49,976 nucleotides of DNA from contig JAUNTM010000007.1 in NCBI GenBank assembly GCA_030538675.1, positions 4,313 through 54,288 on the forward strand, in the 5' to 3' direction. The stretch comes from Capnocytophaga sp. Its GTDB lineage: Bacteria; Bacteroidota; Bacteroidia; Flavobacteriales; Flavobacteriaceae. Positions 42,395 to 49,976 of the stretch are shown here, piece by piece. Both the position numbers and the translations under genes were made by a program. How positions within the stretch are numbered: the stretch's first letter is position 1; each line of letters opens with the position of its first letter. The notes beneath the pieces are model-generated. The model was not told the origin of the DNA. It searched no databases and worked only from the letters and a program-made list of their open reading frames with translations.

Positions 42395-44088
42395 TTGAAA
42401 AAATGCAAAATCCATTGGTACAAATCCGTGATTTACGGGTTACTTTCGGCAGAAATGAAGTCGTCCACGGGCTTTCGTTCGATATTTTTCCTAACGAAAT
42501 CATCGGTATCGTAGGCGAATCGGGGAGCGGAAAATCGGTTACTTCATTGGCACTTATGGGGTTGCTTCCTTCGTCGGCATCGGTACGGGGGACGGTGGTT
42601 TTTGATACTTTTGATTTGCTGTCGCAGACTTCCAAACAATGGCGGAAACTCCGTGGCAACGATATTGCTATGATATTCCAAGAACCGATGAGCAGCCTCA
42701 ATCCGTCCATGCGGTGCGGTGTACAGGTTGCCGAAATACTCGGTGTCCACACGCAAATGCCGAAATCGGAAATAAAAAAAGAAGTGCTTTCGTTGTTTGA
42801 AAAAGTAAAACTTCCCAATCCGCAGCGCATTTTTGAGAGTTATCCGCATCAACTTTCGGGCGGACAGAAACAACGCGTGATGATTGCCATGGCGATTGCC
42901 TGCAAACCCAAATTGCTCATCGCCGACGAACCCACAACGGCTCTTGATGTATCGGTACAAAACGAAATCCTGTCGCTTCTTAAAGAATTGCAAAAAGAAA
43001 CAGCAATGAGCATATTGTTTATTTCGCATGATTTGGGCGTAGTGTCGCAAATAGCCCATCGGGTGTTGGTGATGTATCGTGGCGATTTGGTGGAACAAGG
43101 CAGTAGCGAACGCGTTTTCCGACATCCTGAGCAATTGTATACACAGGCTCTTTTGGCTTCCAAACCTTCAACAAAAATACGACTCAAACGGCTGCCGACT
43201 ATTGATGATTTCGTTGGAAATAAAGTGGCTGCCGAAGCCGAAACTACCAAGCAACGAATCGTGAAGCACGCCCGTATTTATACCAAAGAACCGCTATTGC
43301 ACGTCAAAAATGTAACAAAAACATACGTTTCCTCGTCAGGATTGCTTGCTAAAAATCAATCGTTTAAGGCGATAGATACCGTTTCATTAACGCTGTACGA
43401 AGGGGAAACGCTCGGGCTGGTCGGCGAAAGCGGTTGCGGAAAAACCACTTTGGGTAAAATGATTGCCAAACTGACCGGTACCGACAGCGGACAGATTTTT
43501 TATAAAGGAAAAGACATCACGCATCTCAACCGTAGCGAAACGAAACAGCTCCGCAAGGATATCCAAATCATCTTTCAAGACCCGTATTCGTCGCTCAATC
43601 CGAAAATGAAAGTGGGCGAAGCCGTAACAGAACCGATGACCGTACACGGAATGTATGCCAATGCCGCCGAACGCAAAGCCAAAACGCTTGAAATATTTGA
43701 AAAAGTAGGGCTTTCGCCGGAACATTTTGACCGCTATCCGCATGAGTTTTCGGGCGGACAACGCCAACGAATCGGCATCGCACGGGCTATTGCATTGCAG
43801 CCCAAAATCATTATTTGCGACGAATCGGTGTCGGCTCTGGATATTTCCGTACAGGCACAAGTGCTTAATCTGCTCAACGAACTGAAAGACAATTACGGTT
43901 TTTCGTATATTTTTATTTCTCATGATTTGTCGGTGGTCAAATACATGAGCGACCGCATCGCTGTGATGCAAAAAGGCAACATCGAGGAAATTGCCGAGGC
44001 CGATGACCTTTACCGCCATCCGAAATCGGGCTATACACGTTCGCTAATTGCTGTTTTTGACCAATTAAATAACGTGCGTTCGGTGTAA
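42391..44088 (+). CDS. Fused double ATPase of an oligopeptide/dipeptide ABC transporter
   Basis: The 565-residue protein joins two ABC domains of the DppD/DppF (YejF) type. Domain 1 has Walker A GESGSGKSVTS, signature LSGGQKQR and Walker B LLIADEPTTALD. Domain 2 (from about 305) has GESGCGKTTLG, FSGGQRQRIG and IIICDESVSALD; each domain ends in the peptide-transporter C-terminal helix (HPEQLYTQALLA, HPKSGYTRSLIA). It should power peptide uptake together with permeases, but no permease or binding protein lies in the window. Its start overlaps the exonuclease gene by 4 nt. Confidence 0.93.
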   Translation: MIEKMQNPLVQIRDLRVTFGRNEVVHGLSFDIFPNEIIGIVGESGSGKSVTSLALMGLLPSSASVRGTVVFDTFDLLSQTSKQWRKLRGNDIAMIFQEPMSSLNPSMRCGVQVAEILGVHTQMPKSEIKKEVLSLFEKVKLPNPQRIFESYPHQLSGGQKQRVMIAMAIACKPKLLIADEPTTALDVSVQNEILSLLKELQKETAMSILFISHDLGVVSQIAHRVLVMYRGDLVEQGSSERVFRHPEQLYTQALLASKPSTKIRLKRLPTIDDFVGNKVAAEAETTKQRIVKHARIYTKEPLLHVKNVTKTYVSSSGLLAKNQSFKAIDTVSLTLYEGETLGLVGESGCGKTTLGKMIAKLTGTDSGQIFYKGKDITHLNRSETKQLRKDIQIIFQDPYSSLNPKMKVGEAVTEPMTVHGMYANAAERKAKTLEIFEKVGLSPEHFDRYPHEFSGGQRQRIGIARAIALQPKIIICDESVSALDISVQAQVLNLLNELKDNYGFSYIFISHDLSVVKYMSDRIAVMQKGNIEEIAEADDLYRHPKSGYTRSLIAVFDQLNNVRSV

Positions 44089-44182
44089 ATAAAATATTTA
44101 TACACAAATTTTTTAGTGAAGAACAATATTTTTTGCCATTGATTTGGAGGCTGATGCTTTGTAGTGTTTTCTGGATATAAAA

Positions 44183-45427
44183 TTATTTATTCAAAATAAT
44201 TTTTACAGTTTTGATTTTGGTTTCCGAGCCTTCTATGATAAGAAAATCAAACGAAGGTATTGATACGGTTTCCCCTTTTACAGGAATATCTTCATGATGA
44301 CTCACAATAAGCCCTCCGAGTGTTTCGTAATTTTCGCTTTCGGGAAGATTTAATCTGTACGTTTCGTTAATATAATCCACCTCCAAGCGAGCGGAAAACA
44401 AATATTCTTCTTCCGAAATTTTTTCCTCGAGCAGTGTTATTTTATCGTGTTCGTCTTCAATTTCGCCGAAAAGTTCCTCTACAATATCTTCAAGAGTCAG
44501 CATTCCCGAGGTGCCTCCGTACTCGTCCAGCACCACGGCGATACTTTTACGTTTGCGAGTTAATGTGTTGAGCACTTGATTGATAAGCATTGTTTCAGGA
44601 ATATTTACGATAGGAATAAGAATGCTTTTTATATTTGTTGGTTTCTTGAACATGTCAAACGAATGCACGTAGCCGACAATATCATCGATACTATCTTGGT
44701 ACACCAATATTTTTGAAAATCCTGACGAAACGAATATTTTCATCAAATTCTCGGGTTTTTCCGCGATATCAACCGCCATAATTTCAGTACGCGGTATCAT
44801 TACTTCCCGTGCTTTTACCGCAGAAAACTCCAACGCATTCTGGAAAATCTGCACTTCGGCATCTACTGCATCAGGTTGTTTTACATTTTCCATTTGTTCT
44901 GAAATGTAGTCTCCGAGTTCTAATTTGCTGAATGACAACTGAACGTTGTCGCCTTTCGTTTTAAAAAATATCCGAAGAACAATATCCGAAATCCAAATAA
45001 CAAATCCTGAAACAGGTGAAAAAATAAGGTAGAAAAAATACGCCGGAACAGCCATCGCTTTGAGCAATTGGTTGGCGTAAATCTGGAAAATCACTTTAGG
45101 CATAAATTCTGCCGTGAGCAGTATAATCAAAGTCGAAATAACGGTGTGCGAAAGTACGTTTTGAAACGGAGGTGGCAATAGTGCTGTCATCAAACGCCCC
45201 ATCTCAAAACCGTAGATAACAAGCATGATGTTATTCCCTACGAGCATCGTAGCTATGAATTTTGACGGTTTTCGTGTGAGTCTGGTCAAGACACGGGGAA
45301 TGAGCCCGTCTTGTTTTTTCTCGATTTCAACACGTACTTTATTGGACGATACGTACGCTATCTCAAGACCTGAAAAAAAAGCCGAGAGCAATATCGTAAT
45401 CAGTATGATAGTAACCGAAACCGCCAT
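44183..45427 (-). CDS. CNNM/CorC family protein with CBS domains (hemolysin-like)
   Basis: The 414-residue protein has an N-terminal CNNM membrane domain with about four helices (LLSAFFSGLEIAYVSSNKVR at the start), then two CBS domains at about 200-325 (MIPRTEIMAVDI, LDEYGGTSGMLTLEDIVEEL) and the C-terminal CorC_HlyC domain (about 335-410). Relatives are linked to Mg2+/Co2+ efflux; in some Bacteroidota a homologue (GldE) supports gliding, but nothing here shows that. It is the last gene of the coaX operon, 5 nt after the small membrane protein. Confidence 0.88.
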   Translation of the reverse strand: MAVSVTIILITILLSAFFSGLEIAYVSSNKVRVEIEKKQDGLIPRVLTRLTRKPSKFIATMLVGNNIMLVIYGFEMGRLMTALLPPPFQNVLSHTVISTLIILLTAEFMPKVIFQIYANQLLKAMAVPAYFFYLIFSPVSGFVIWISDIVLRIFFKTKGDNVQLSFSKLELGDYISEQMENVKQPDAVDAEVQIFQNALEFSAVKAREVMIPRTEIMAVDIAEKPENLMKIFVSSGFSKILVYQDSIDDIVGYVHSFDMFKKPTNIKSILIPIVNIPETMLINQVLNTLTRKRKSIAVVLDEYGGTSGMLTLEDIVEELFGEIEDEHDKITLLEEKISEEEYLFSARLEVDYINETYRLNLPESENYETLGGLIVSHHEDIPVKGETVSIPSFDFLIIEGSETKIKTVKIILNK

Positions 45428-45432
45428 TGCTG

Positions 45433-45627
45433 TTATTGCTTATTGCGTTGTTCAAATTTTTTCCTGTACATCCTTCGGAAAAAAAACATTCCGAGCGATG
45501 CTACTCCGAATAGCAAAAACATGTAGAAACGTTGTCGGTCAGGACTGTTCCAAAGAAGTATTACCTCAACCGTAGAGAGAATACATATACCAAGATAGGC
45601 ATATTCAAAAAACTTAAATGCTTTCAT
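45433..45627 (-). CDS. Small two-TM protein
   Basis: The 64-residue protein has two membrane helices (about 8-25, YAYLGICILSTVEVILLW, and 33-50, FYMFLLFGVASLGMFFF) and a strongly basic tail (RRMYRKKFEQRNKQ). No family name is known to me. Its position 10 nt after lptC and 5 nt before the CNNM gene, in the same operon, supports it as a real gene despite its size. Confidence 0.7.
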   Translation of the reverse strand: MKAFKFFEYAYLGICILSTVEVILLWNSPDRQRFYMFLLFGVASLGMFFFRRMYRKKFEQRNKQ

Positions 45628-45637
45628 AACAATCGTA

Positions 45638-46237
45638 TTATAATGGTGTCCGGGGTTCTTCTTCTATTGGTTTTTCGTCAGGAATAGGCACTACGCCCGT
45701 CGTACGATGCGCTCTGACGGTCGAAAAGTTTTTGTCAAAATCCATCCCGATGCCATGTGTTACAGACCCCTGCTGTTCGTCGGTAAAGGTAAAGTTTTTT
45801 TCTGTAAATATCCAATCTTGTTTTTGGTCCCAATACAATTGTGATGTTTTGAGCATTTTGCCATCGAATGTGGTCAGTACGACACTGTCGCGAAGCTCGA
45901 CCAGTTGCGTCTTCGTATAAATAATTCCATAGTTTGCTTCTACGGTATTTTTCTGCTGTTTGGCATCAAAAAATTCAACTTTTACCCCTTCGGGAAATTC
46001 AGAGTATGGGAATTTCTGATTGGAATAATCGTCATTCTTAGGGCTGGTGAGTATCGCGACCACTTTGGCCGAGTCCGTATATACAAGTTTGAAATTATAG
46101 GCTTCTCCTTGCGGAAACTTGTATACTTGGTTCATTTTCTGCACCTTTTTCATGTCATTGCTACACGAAAAAAGCATTGCCATACTACATAGTACGGCAA
46201 TGCTTTTTAATATGTGTGTAATATTGATAAGAACCAT
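45638..46237 (-). CDS. lptC: LPS export periplasmic lipoprotein LptC
   Basis: The 199-residue protein has a lipoprotein-like signal (SIAVLCSMAMLFSCSNDMKK; Cys25) and an LptC/OstA-type beta-jellyroll. Recurring 'V-x-a-x-x-G-x-I-y-t-x-x-x-x-v-e-L-r-d-x-V' segments are seen at EANYGIIYTKTQLVELRDSV and TFDGKMLKTSQLYWDQ. LptC takes lipopolysaccharide from the LptB2FG pump and passes it to the LptA bridge. lptA and lptB are not in the window. The proline-rich acidic tail (PIPDEKPIEEEPRTPL) is beyond the core fold. Confidence 0.87.
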   Translation of the reverse strand: MVLINITHILKSIAVLCSMAMLFSCSNDMKKVQKMNQVYKFPQGEAYNFKLVYTDSAKVVAILTSPKNDDYSNQKFPYSEFPEGVKVEFFDAKQQKNTVEANYGIIYTKTQLVELRDSVVLTTFDGKMLKTSQLYWDQKQDWIFTEKNFTFTDEQQGSVTHGIGMDFDKNFSTVRAHRTTGVVPIPDEKPIEEEPRTPL

Positions 46238-46246
46238 CGGATTCGC

Positions 46247-47593
46247 TTACAATGCTGGAACTTTTACGGATTGTCCTACCCAGCATTTGAAAGATACTGT
46301 TTTGCCAGCCATTCCTGACTCAAATATATCTACCTTGGTCGGTGCTAATGCATCGTAACGGGCAGCAAGGCTCTCAAGACCTCCTTTGCGGGCTGTACTT
46401 GCGGCTAACCAATAGATAGCTCTTTTCTCGAAGGGTGTTTCGCCGCATTCGTTGGCGCTGCTTGCGTAAGCGTGTGCTATGAGTCGGTACGCATCAGAGT
46501 TCGAAGGGTTGTAAGTTAATGCTCTTTGTGCATAGCTTACTGCTGTTGCTTTTGAGCTTTTGCTTGCTATCTGAACTAATTTTTGCGATTTTCGGAAATT
46601 GTCTGTTTCAAGGTCAACCGATTCGTTATAATATTGCATCGCTTTCGCTTTATCGCCTCGCTGTTCGTTCATACGAGCCAACCCGTATGCTGATGAAGCT
46701 GAAGGTTTCAATTTATGTTGTTGTGTTACAATTTTTACAAATAACGGGTCGCTTTCACAATCCTTAGCACTCATTCTGGCAGAAGCGCGGCTGAGCCATT
46801 CTTCATTATTTGCATTTGCGTCAAAATTACGTGTGTAAAGAGGGATAAGGTTTGCACAATCGGCAAGTTGTCCTAATTTCCCATCGATGCTTTCCGAGAT
46901 AGTTTCATAATTATCGACTCGTTTGCGTGTGTTTTCTAATGATCTTGTTTCGGCAGCTGACAACGTTCCCGCTTCTTCTTTAGCAATCAGCGTATTGAGG
47001 GTATTTGACAATTCGTTTTTCTCCTCTTGAATTTTTTCGGTTACGTTATCATACGTATCGAATACTTCTTGGAGGTCTTTTTTGTTTTCACCATGAAGAT
47101 TTACGAGTTCTGAAAAGTACAAATAAAGTGCTTTTTCATTTTTGAAACCGGCACGGTTTTCGGTAAATGCCTGATGGAGCAAGTCATACATTTGCTGGCT
47201 TGTGCCTGTTTTTTCATCGAACATAAGCAATGCTTTTTTGATCCGCATTTCGGTTACGTCCAAGCGTGTGGGGAAATACTTGTTGTAATCGTCATACATT
47301 TTATCCAGATCTTTCACGAATTGTGCTTTTTCGGCACCGCTACTTTTCTCGATTTTATCTTTAAGAATACGTTCTCCGTATGCAAAAGTTGCGTAATGTA
47401 GTTCGGGGCAGTTATCGTATACGGATTTCCAAGGTTCGTATGCCTCATTGTAGTTTCTTACTTTAGCAAATTCACTAAAGATAGAAAGGTTTTGATTGCA
47501 ATTCAAATCCTGTGCTTGTGCTGCACCAAACAATCCTACTGCTAAAACTGCTGCTAAAAATTTCTTTCTCATCTTTGATTTGTTTTTAGTCAT
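46247..47593 (-). CDS. Secreted tetratricopeptide-repeat protein
   Basis: From the ATG at 47593, which overlaps the upstream porin stop (TAATG), the protein has 448 residues with a signal peptide ending near FGAAQAQ. It contains helical TPR-like repeats (FAKVRNYNEAYEPWKSVYDN near the start; NEQRGDKAKAMQYYNESVDL and RALTYNPSNSDAYRLIAHAY later). A predicted coiled coil lies in the middle (YDNVTEKIQEEKNELSN). It is probably a periplasmic or OM scaffold working with its operon partners. A downstream ATG at 47572 would keep the signal peptide and is an alternative start. Confidence 0.8.
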   Translation of the reverse strand: MTKNKSKMRKKFLAAVLAVGLFGAAQAQDLNCNQNLSIFSEFAKVRNYNEAYEPWKSVYDNCPELHYATFAYGERILKDKIEKSSGAEKAQFVKDLDKMYDDYNKYFPTRLDVTEMRIKKALLMFDEKTGTSQQMYDLLHQAFTENRAGFKNEKALYLYFSELVNLHGENKKDLQEVFDTYDNVTEKIQEEKNELSNTLNTLIAKEEAGTLSAAETRSLENTRKRVDNYETISESIDGKLGQLADCANLIPLYTRNFDANANNEEWLSRASARMSAKDCESDPLFVKIVTQQHKLKPSASSAYGLARMNEQRGDKAKAMQYYNESVDLETDNFRKSQKLVQIASKSSKATAVSYAQRALTYNPSNSDAYRLIAHAYASSANECGETPFEKRAIYWLAASTARKGGLESLAARYDALAPTKVDIFESGMAGKTVSFKCWVGQSVKVPAL

Positions 47594-48864
47594 TATTGAT
47601 ATTTTGTTCTTTGGAACCATTTGTCATTAAGTGTAAAACCGATTCGTAAGTTTAGATAATTTTCTTTTACTAAATTCTGACTGAGCGTTCCTTTTTTTCC
47701 GTATTCCAATGCCAATGTTGCATTTGAAAATCCTTTTACCGGCAAACTTGCCCCAAAAGATATGCCAAAGTCATTAATCGACTCGTTGTTTAACACTATT
47801 CCTGTTTTTTCAAAACGCAATCCCGCTCTGTAAACTACTCTTTTCCAATAGCTTGAGAAAGAATTATACTGCGGTATAAAAAATCCTCCTACGGATACTA
47901 TATATCCGTTTTCGTACGCTATGTTAGTCGCCGAAAGGAATGGATTGGTAAATTTTTCTGTATTGGAATGTGTGTAATCTACCCCGGCAAACCATTTTTG
48001 CTTCTGCCCCACTCCTACTCCAAAACTCCACTGTGAAGGCAACGTGAGCTTCGTATCTGCCATGCCTGCAGCTGCCAAATCTACCGTCTGGCTGTCCCGC
48101 GTGAGGGCTACACCGTTACTGTTGTATTCCATGGTAGATATCACACGTGTATTCTCCGACTTGAGCTTGCTTGTTGGTAAATATGTGAACGATGAAGATA
48201 TGTCCAACTTATCATTGAGCTTTTCTTCGTAATACAACCCTAATTTGGCAGCCCCCCCCCGAAGTAACGATTCGCTGTATTCTTGCGTAAAAAGTTGTAC
48301 CGACTGTGTGGCTTGCAAGCTATTCATTTCTATTCTACCGAAATTGTACCGGAATGAAGCTCCCGCACTAAGTCCTTTGTATATTTGATATCCTGCCGAC
48401 AAAAAGAATTGATTGACCCCTCCCGTCCCTTGTGATTGCATATACGTATTCGCTCCGTTGTTCGTACTTGTCGTACCCAACTGATACCCAACCGATGAAT
48501 ACGGCAGCAACCCTATGGCGACCCCAAGGTTCGGTAATACCGGAAAACCCAACGCTCCGTAGTCTACCGATGAGGCTTTACTTCTCTCGCTTGAAGTGTT
48601 GGACTCTATTTTTTTTGATTTTAGTGAAAATCCCGCAGTGTAGGCAGTGTATTGTAATTTTGCCAATGCTGCAGGGTTTTGCATGTTAAGACGGATGCTG
48701 TCCGCATACACTCCGATGCCGCCCATGGCTCTCTCTTCAACACTTCCCCCAAAATTCAACTCGCCTATCCCGTAATAAGAGTAGGGTGAATCCGTCGTCT
48801 TCTGTGCGGAAACTACCCAACTTACGAAAAAAGCTACAATGAGCGTACTAATTTTTTTATTCAT
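47593..48864 (-). CDS. FadL/porin-like outer membrane beta-barrel protein
   Basis: The 423-residue protein (start at 48864) has a signal peptide (MNKKISTLIVAFFVSWVVSA) followed by SPYSYYGIGELNFGGSVEERAMGGIGVYADS and amphipathic strands ending in YLNLRIGFTLNDKWFQ. The early 'G-x-A-x-x-G-x-x-x-A' segment resembles FadL/PorV-type barrels. It is likely an outer-membrane channel or transport-associated barrel; the solute is unknown. Its start lies inside the last codons of coaX (8-nt overlap). The longer reading to 48918 is rejected because it precedes the signal peptide with unrelated sequence. Confidence 0.8.
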   Translation of the reverse strand: MNKKISTLIVAFFVSWVVSAQKTTDSPYSYYGIGELNFGGSVEERAMGGIGVYADSIRLNMQNPAALAKLQYTAYTAGFSLKSKKIESNTSSERSKASSVDYGALGFPVLPNLGVAIGLLPYSSVGYQLGTTSTNNGANTYMQSQGTGGVNQFFLSAGYQIYKGLSAGASFRYNFGRIEMNSLQATQSVQLFTQEYSESLLRGGAAKLGLYYEEKLNDKLDISSSFTYLPTSKLKSENTRVISTMEYNSNGVALTRDSQTVDLAAAGMADTKLTLPSQWSFGVGVGQKQKWFAGVDYTHSNTEKFTNPFLSATNIAYENGYIVSVGGFFIPQYNSFSSYWKRVVYRAGLRFEKTGIVLNNESINDFGISFGASLPVKGFSNATLALEYGKKGTLSQNLVKENYLNLRIGFTLNDKWFQRTKYQ

Positions 48865-49621
48865 ATCTGATAGAAAATTTTTCTTCCTTCCCTCTCTGAA
48901 AGACCAAAATCGCATCAAGACCCTCTAGCAAAAAGAAAGGATTGGCAAATATGCGGCTTTTTATGGTTTTAGCCAAATAAAGATGGTCGCCGCCTGTTAA
49001 AACTACTGTTAAATTTCTGTATTGCTCGCTATAACGGGCTATCACGCCCTCTATTTCGCATACTATATTGTGATATACGCCCGAGAGCATACACTTTTCG
49101 GTTGTATCACCTATATAATTATTCATGTCAAAGTCTTGACTCTCTACTAAAGGTAATTTGGAAGTAAACTCATGCATCGCCCTAAAGCGCATCTGAATTC
49201 CGGGGGCTATCGCTCCTCCGCGAAAAACACCTGTCCGCTCCACCATATCAAAAGTAATGCACGTGCCTGCGTCAATGACCAATACGTCTTGCCCCGAGTA
49301 CCGGGTAACGGCCGCCGCCGCCAAAGCGATTCTGTCCACTCCAAGGCTTGACGGACTCGCATACGCATTGTTAAACGGCACGGGCGTAGTCGCATTGAGG
49401 TAATGCAACTCAGAGAGGCTTCTCTCAAGAAATGCAAATCGCTGATGTACTCCTGCCACTACCGATGAAACAATGCCTTTGCTTATAGGAAACTGCCTTT
49501 GCAGATTTTCTACACCTTCTGATACTTCACCAAATAAAACACGCTGATGTTTTTGTAATTTCCCGTTGTCAAAAACAGCTATTTTCACAAATGAATTGCC
49601 TTCGTCGATAATTATATTCAT
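48857..49621 (-). CDS. coaX: Type III pantothenate kinase CoaX
   Basis: The 254-residue protein is an ASKHA-fold kinase that phosphorylates pantothenate, the first step of coenzyme A synthesis. The motifs are IIIDEGNSFVKIAVF (phosphate-1, D-x-G-N-x-x-x-K), SLGVDRIALAAAA (pantothenate/dimer, G-x-D-R), DVLVIDAGTCITFDMV (phosphate-2, D-A-G-T) and GGAIAPGIQMRFRAMHEFTS (G-G-x-I-x-P-G). It is the first gene of a six-gene minus-strand operon, read from a promoter shared back to back with tRNA-Phe. Confidence 0.95.
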   Translation of the reverse strand: MNIIIDEGNSFVKIAVFDNGKLQKHQRVLFGEVSEGVENLQRQFPISKGIVSSVVAGVHQRFAFLERSLSELHYLNATTPVPFNNAYASPSSLGVDRIALAAAAVTRYSGQDVLVIDAGTCITFDMVERTGVFRGGAIAPGIQMRFRAMHEFTSKLPLVESQDFDMNNYIGDTTEKCMLSGVYHNIVCEIEGVIARYSEQYRNLTVVLTGGDHLYLAKTIKSRIFANPFFLLEGLDAILVFQRGKEEKFSIRYE

Positions 49622-49682
49622 GTTTTTTTGTGCCTAAAATAATTTCTTATCCCCTTAATAATAAGGCTCTTATTAGAAAATG

Positions 49683-49712
49683 CAAAGATATTAAAACATT
49701 TTTTTGCACAAA
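49683..49712 (-). promoter_or_regulatory. Promoter of the coaX-lptC operon
   Basis: Minus-strand TATCTTTG (plus 49683-49690) preceded by TTTG (plus 49709-49712) with an 18-nt spacer. It is 61 nt upstream of the coaX ATG. Confidence 0.7.
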
Positions 49713-49716
49713 ACAC

Positions 49717-49746
49717 TTGTATGGTAAAATTTATTTTGTACATTTG
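49717..49746 (+). promoter_or_regulatory. Promoter of tRNA-Phe
   Basis: TTG (49717-49719), a 19-nt spacer and TACATTTG (49739-49746), ending 17 nt before the tRNA. It is divergent from and nearly touching the coaX promoter. Confidence 0.7.
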
Positions 49747-49763
49747 CACTCGCAATTAGCAAC

Positions 49764-49839
49764 GGTGCCTTAGCTCAGTTGGTAGAGCAAAGGACTGAAA
49801 ATCCTTGTGTCCCTGGTTCGATTCCTGGAGGCACCACCA
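49764..49839 (+). tRNA. tRNA-Phe (GAA)
   Basis: The 76-nt cloverleaf has acceptor arm GGTGCCT paired with AGGCACC, the D-arm TAGCTCAGTTGGTAGAGCA, an anticodon stem around CTGAAAA with anticodon GAA (Phe), the T-loop GGTTCGATTCC and encoded CCA at 49837-49839. Confidence 0.97.
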
Positions 49840-49844
49840 GTAAA

Positions 49845-49877
49845 AAAAGCCTCATAAATTGATTTTATGAGGCTTTT
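49845..49877 (+). terminator. Terminator after tRNA-Phe
   Basis: AAAAGCCTCATAAA (49845-49858) pairs perfectly with TTTATGAGGCTTTT (49864-49877) around a 5-nt loop, five bases past the tRNA. Confidence 0.85.
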
Positions 49878-49950
49878 CAAATTAGGCATAATACTGAAAA
49901 ATAGTTGGTAAAATCATTTGAAAGAGTGATTAATAAAGGCTTAGACAAAA

Positions 49951-49976
49951 GTTTTATGAAACGTGTTTCATAAAAC
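49951..49976. repeat. Perfect 12+12 palindrome at the window end
   Basis: GTTTTATGAAAC and GTTTCATAAAAC are exact reverse complements separated by GT. It lies about 110 nt past tRNA-Phe. It could be an operator, a terminator stem or an attachment-site feature; the flanking sequence is outside the window. Confidence 0.75.

Noticed and set aside
42192-44019. Three long minus-strand frames under the ABC ATPase gene
   Set aside because: They are shadows of a gene with all Walker and signature motifs on the plus strand.

Overview
The window reads as chromosomal DNA of a Bacteroidota member, most likely of the order Flavobacteriales. The reasons are two SusC/SusD outer-membrane uptake pairs, the Bacteroidota promoter signature (TAnnTTTG, often with TTG or TTTG about 17-23 nt upstream) in front of many genes, the succinyl/acetyl-ornithine version of arginine biosynthesis (ArgF'), type III pantothenate kinase, LytTR/LytS signalling, and few recognisable Shine-Dalgarno sites. 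I do not assign a genus. No rRNA, insertion sequence, CRISPR array or prophage was recognised; the one RNA gene is tRNA-Phe.

Layout. 1-1,000: the tail of a sugar-nucleotide epimerase-like gene, then a HigBA-type toxin-antitoxin locus whose toxin is broken but whose antitoxin is intact. 1,000-8,400: housekeeping and transport genes (DUF1648 membrane protein, secreted nuclease, MarC protein, DAACS symporter plus nitroreductase, BrnQ, a two-TM protein) and a TPR-TM-HTH sensor/regulator. 8,400-16,500: an S9 dipeptidyl/tripeptidyl peptidase and, behind a terminator, a susC-susD-DUF3823 operon, all on the minus strand. 16,500-20,800: a MORN-like secreted protein, a large lipoprotein, ruvX and an unknown protein. 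20,800-24,500: a minus-strand operon argF'-argB-argE ending in a VanX-type dipeptidase. 24,600-35,800: a lone ketosynthase-like protein, a LytTR response regulator overlapping its Cache-like LytS kinase, a large zinc metalloprotease and a second susC-susD pair. 35,900-38,200: a PiT phosphate transporter fused to a PhoU-like domain, behind a candidate Pho box. 38,400-44,100: bioB, a DJ-1/PfpI protein, a serine hydrolase, a PolB-type exonuclease and a fused oligopeptide ABC ATPase. 44,100-49,650: a compact operon coaX - OM porin - TPR protein - lptC - small membrane protein - CNNM/CorC protein, divergent from tRNA-Phe.

Functionally the window leans toward peptide use: two secreted peptidases next to two SusCD uptake pairs, a VanX dipeptidase, amino-acid and dicarboxylate symporters, and an ABC ATPase of the peptide-importer type. 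The contiguous run of two-component system, metalloprotease and SusCD (25,885-35,752) could be one sensing-degradation-uptake module, but that is inference from order alone.

The most unusual non-coding content is a set of dispersed intergenic repeats: two copies of an 81-85 nt double palindrome (30,687 and 38,263), two copies of a 45-nt element (10,656 and 38,358), and a minisatellite with an 18-bp inverted repeat between susC and susD (34,223-34,413) that has a related unit in front of susC. A perfect 12+12 palindrome ends the window beyond tRNA-Phe. No clearly novel multi-gene defence or biosynthetic system was found.
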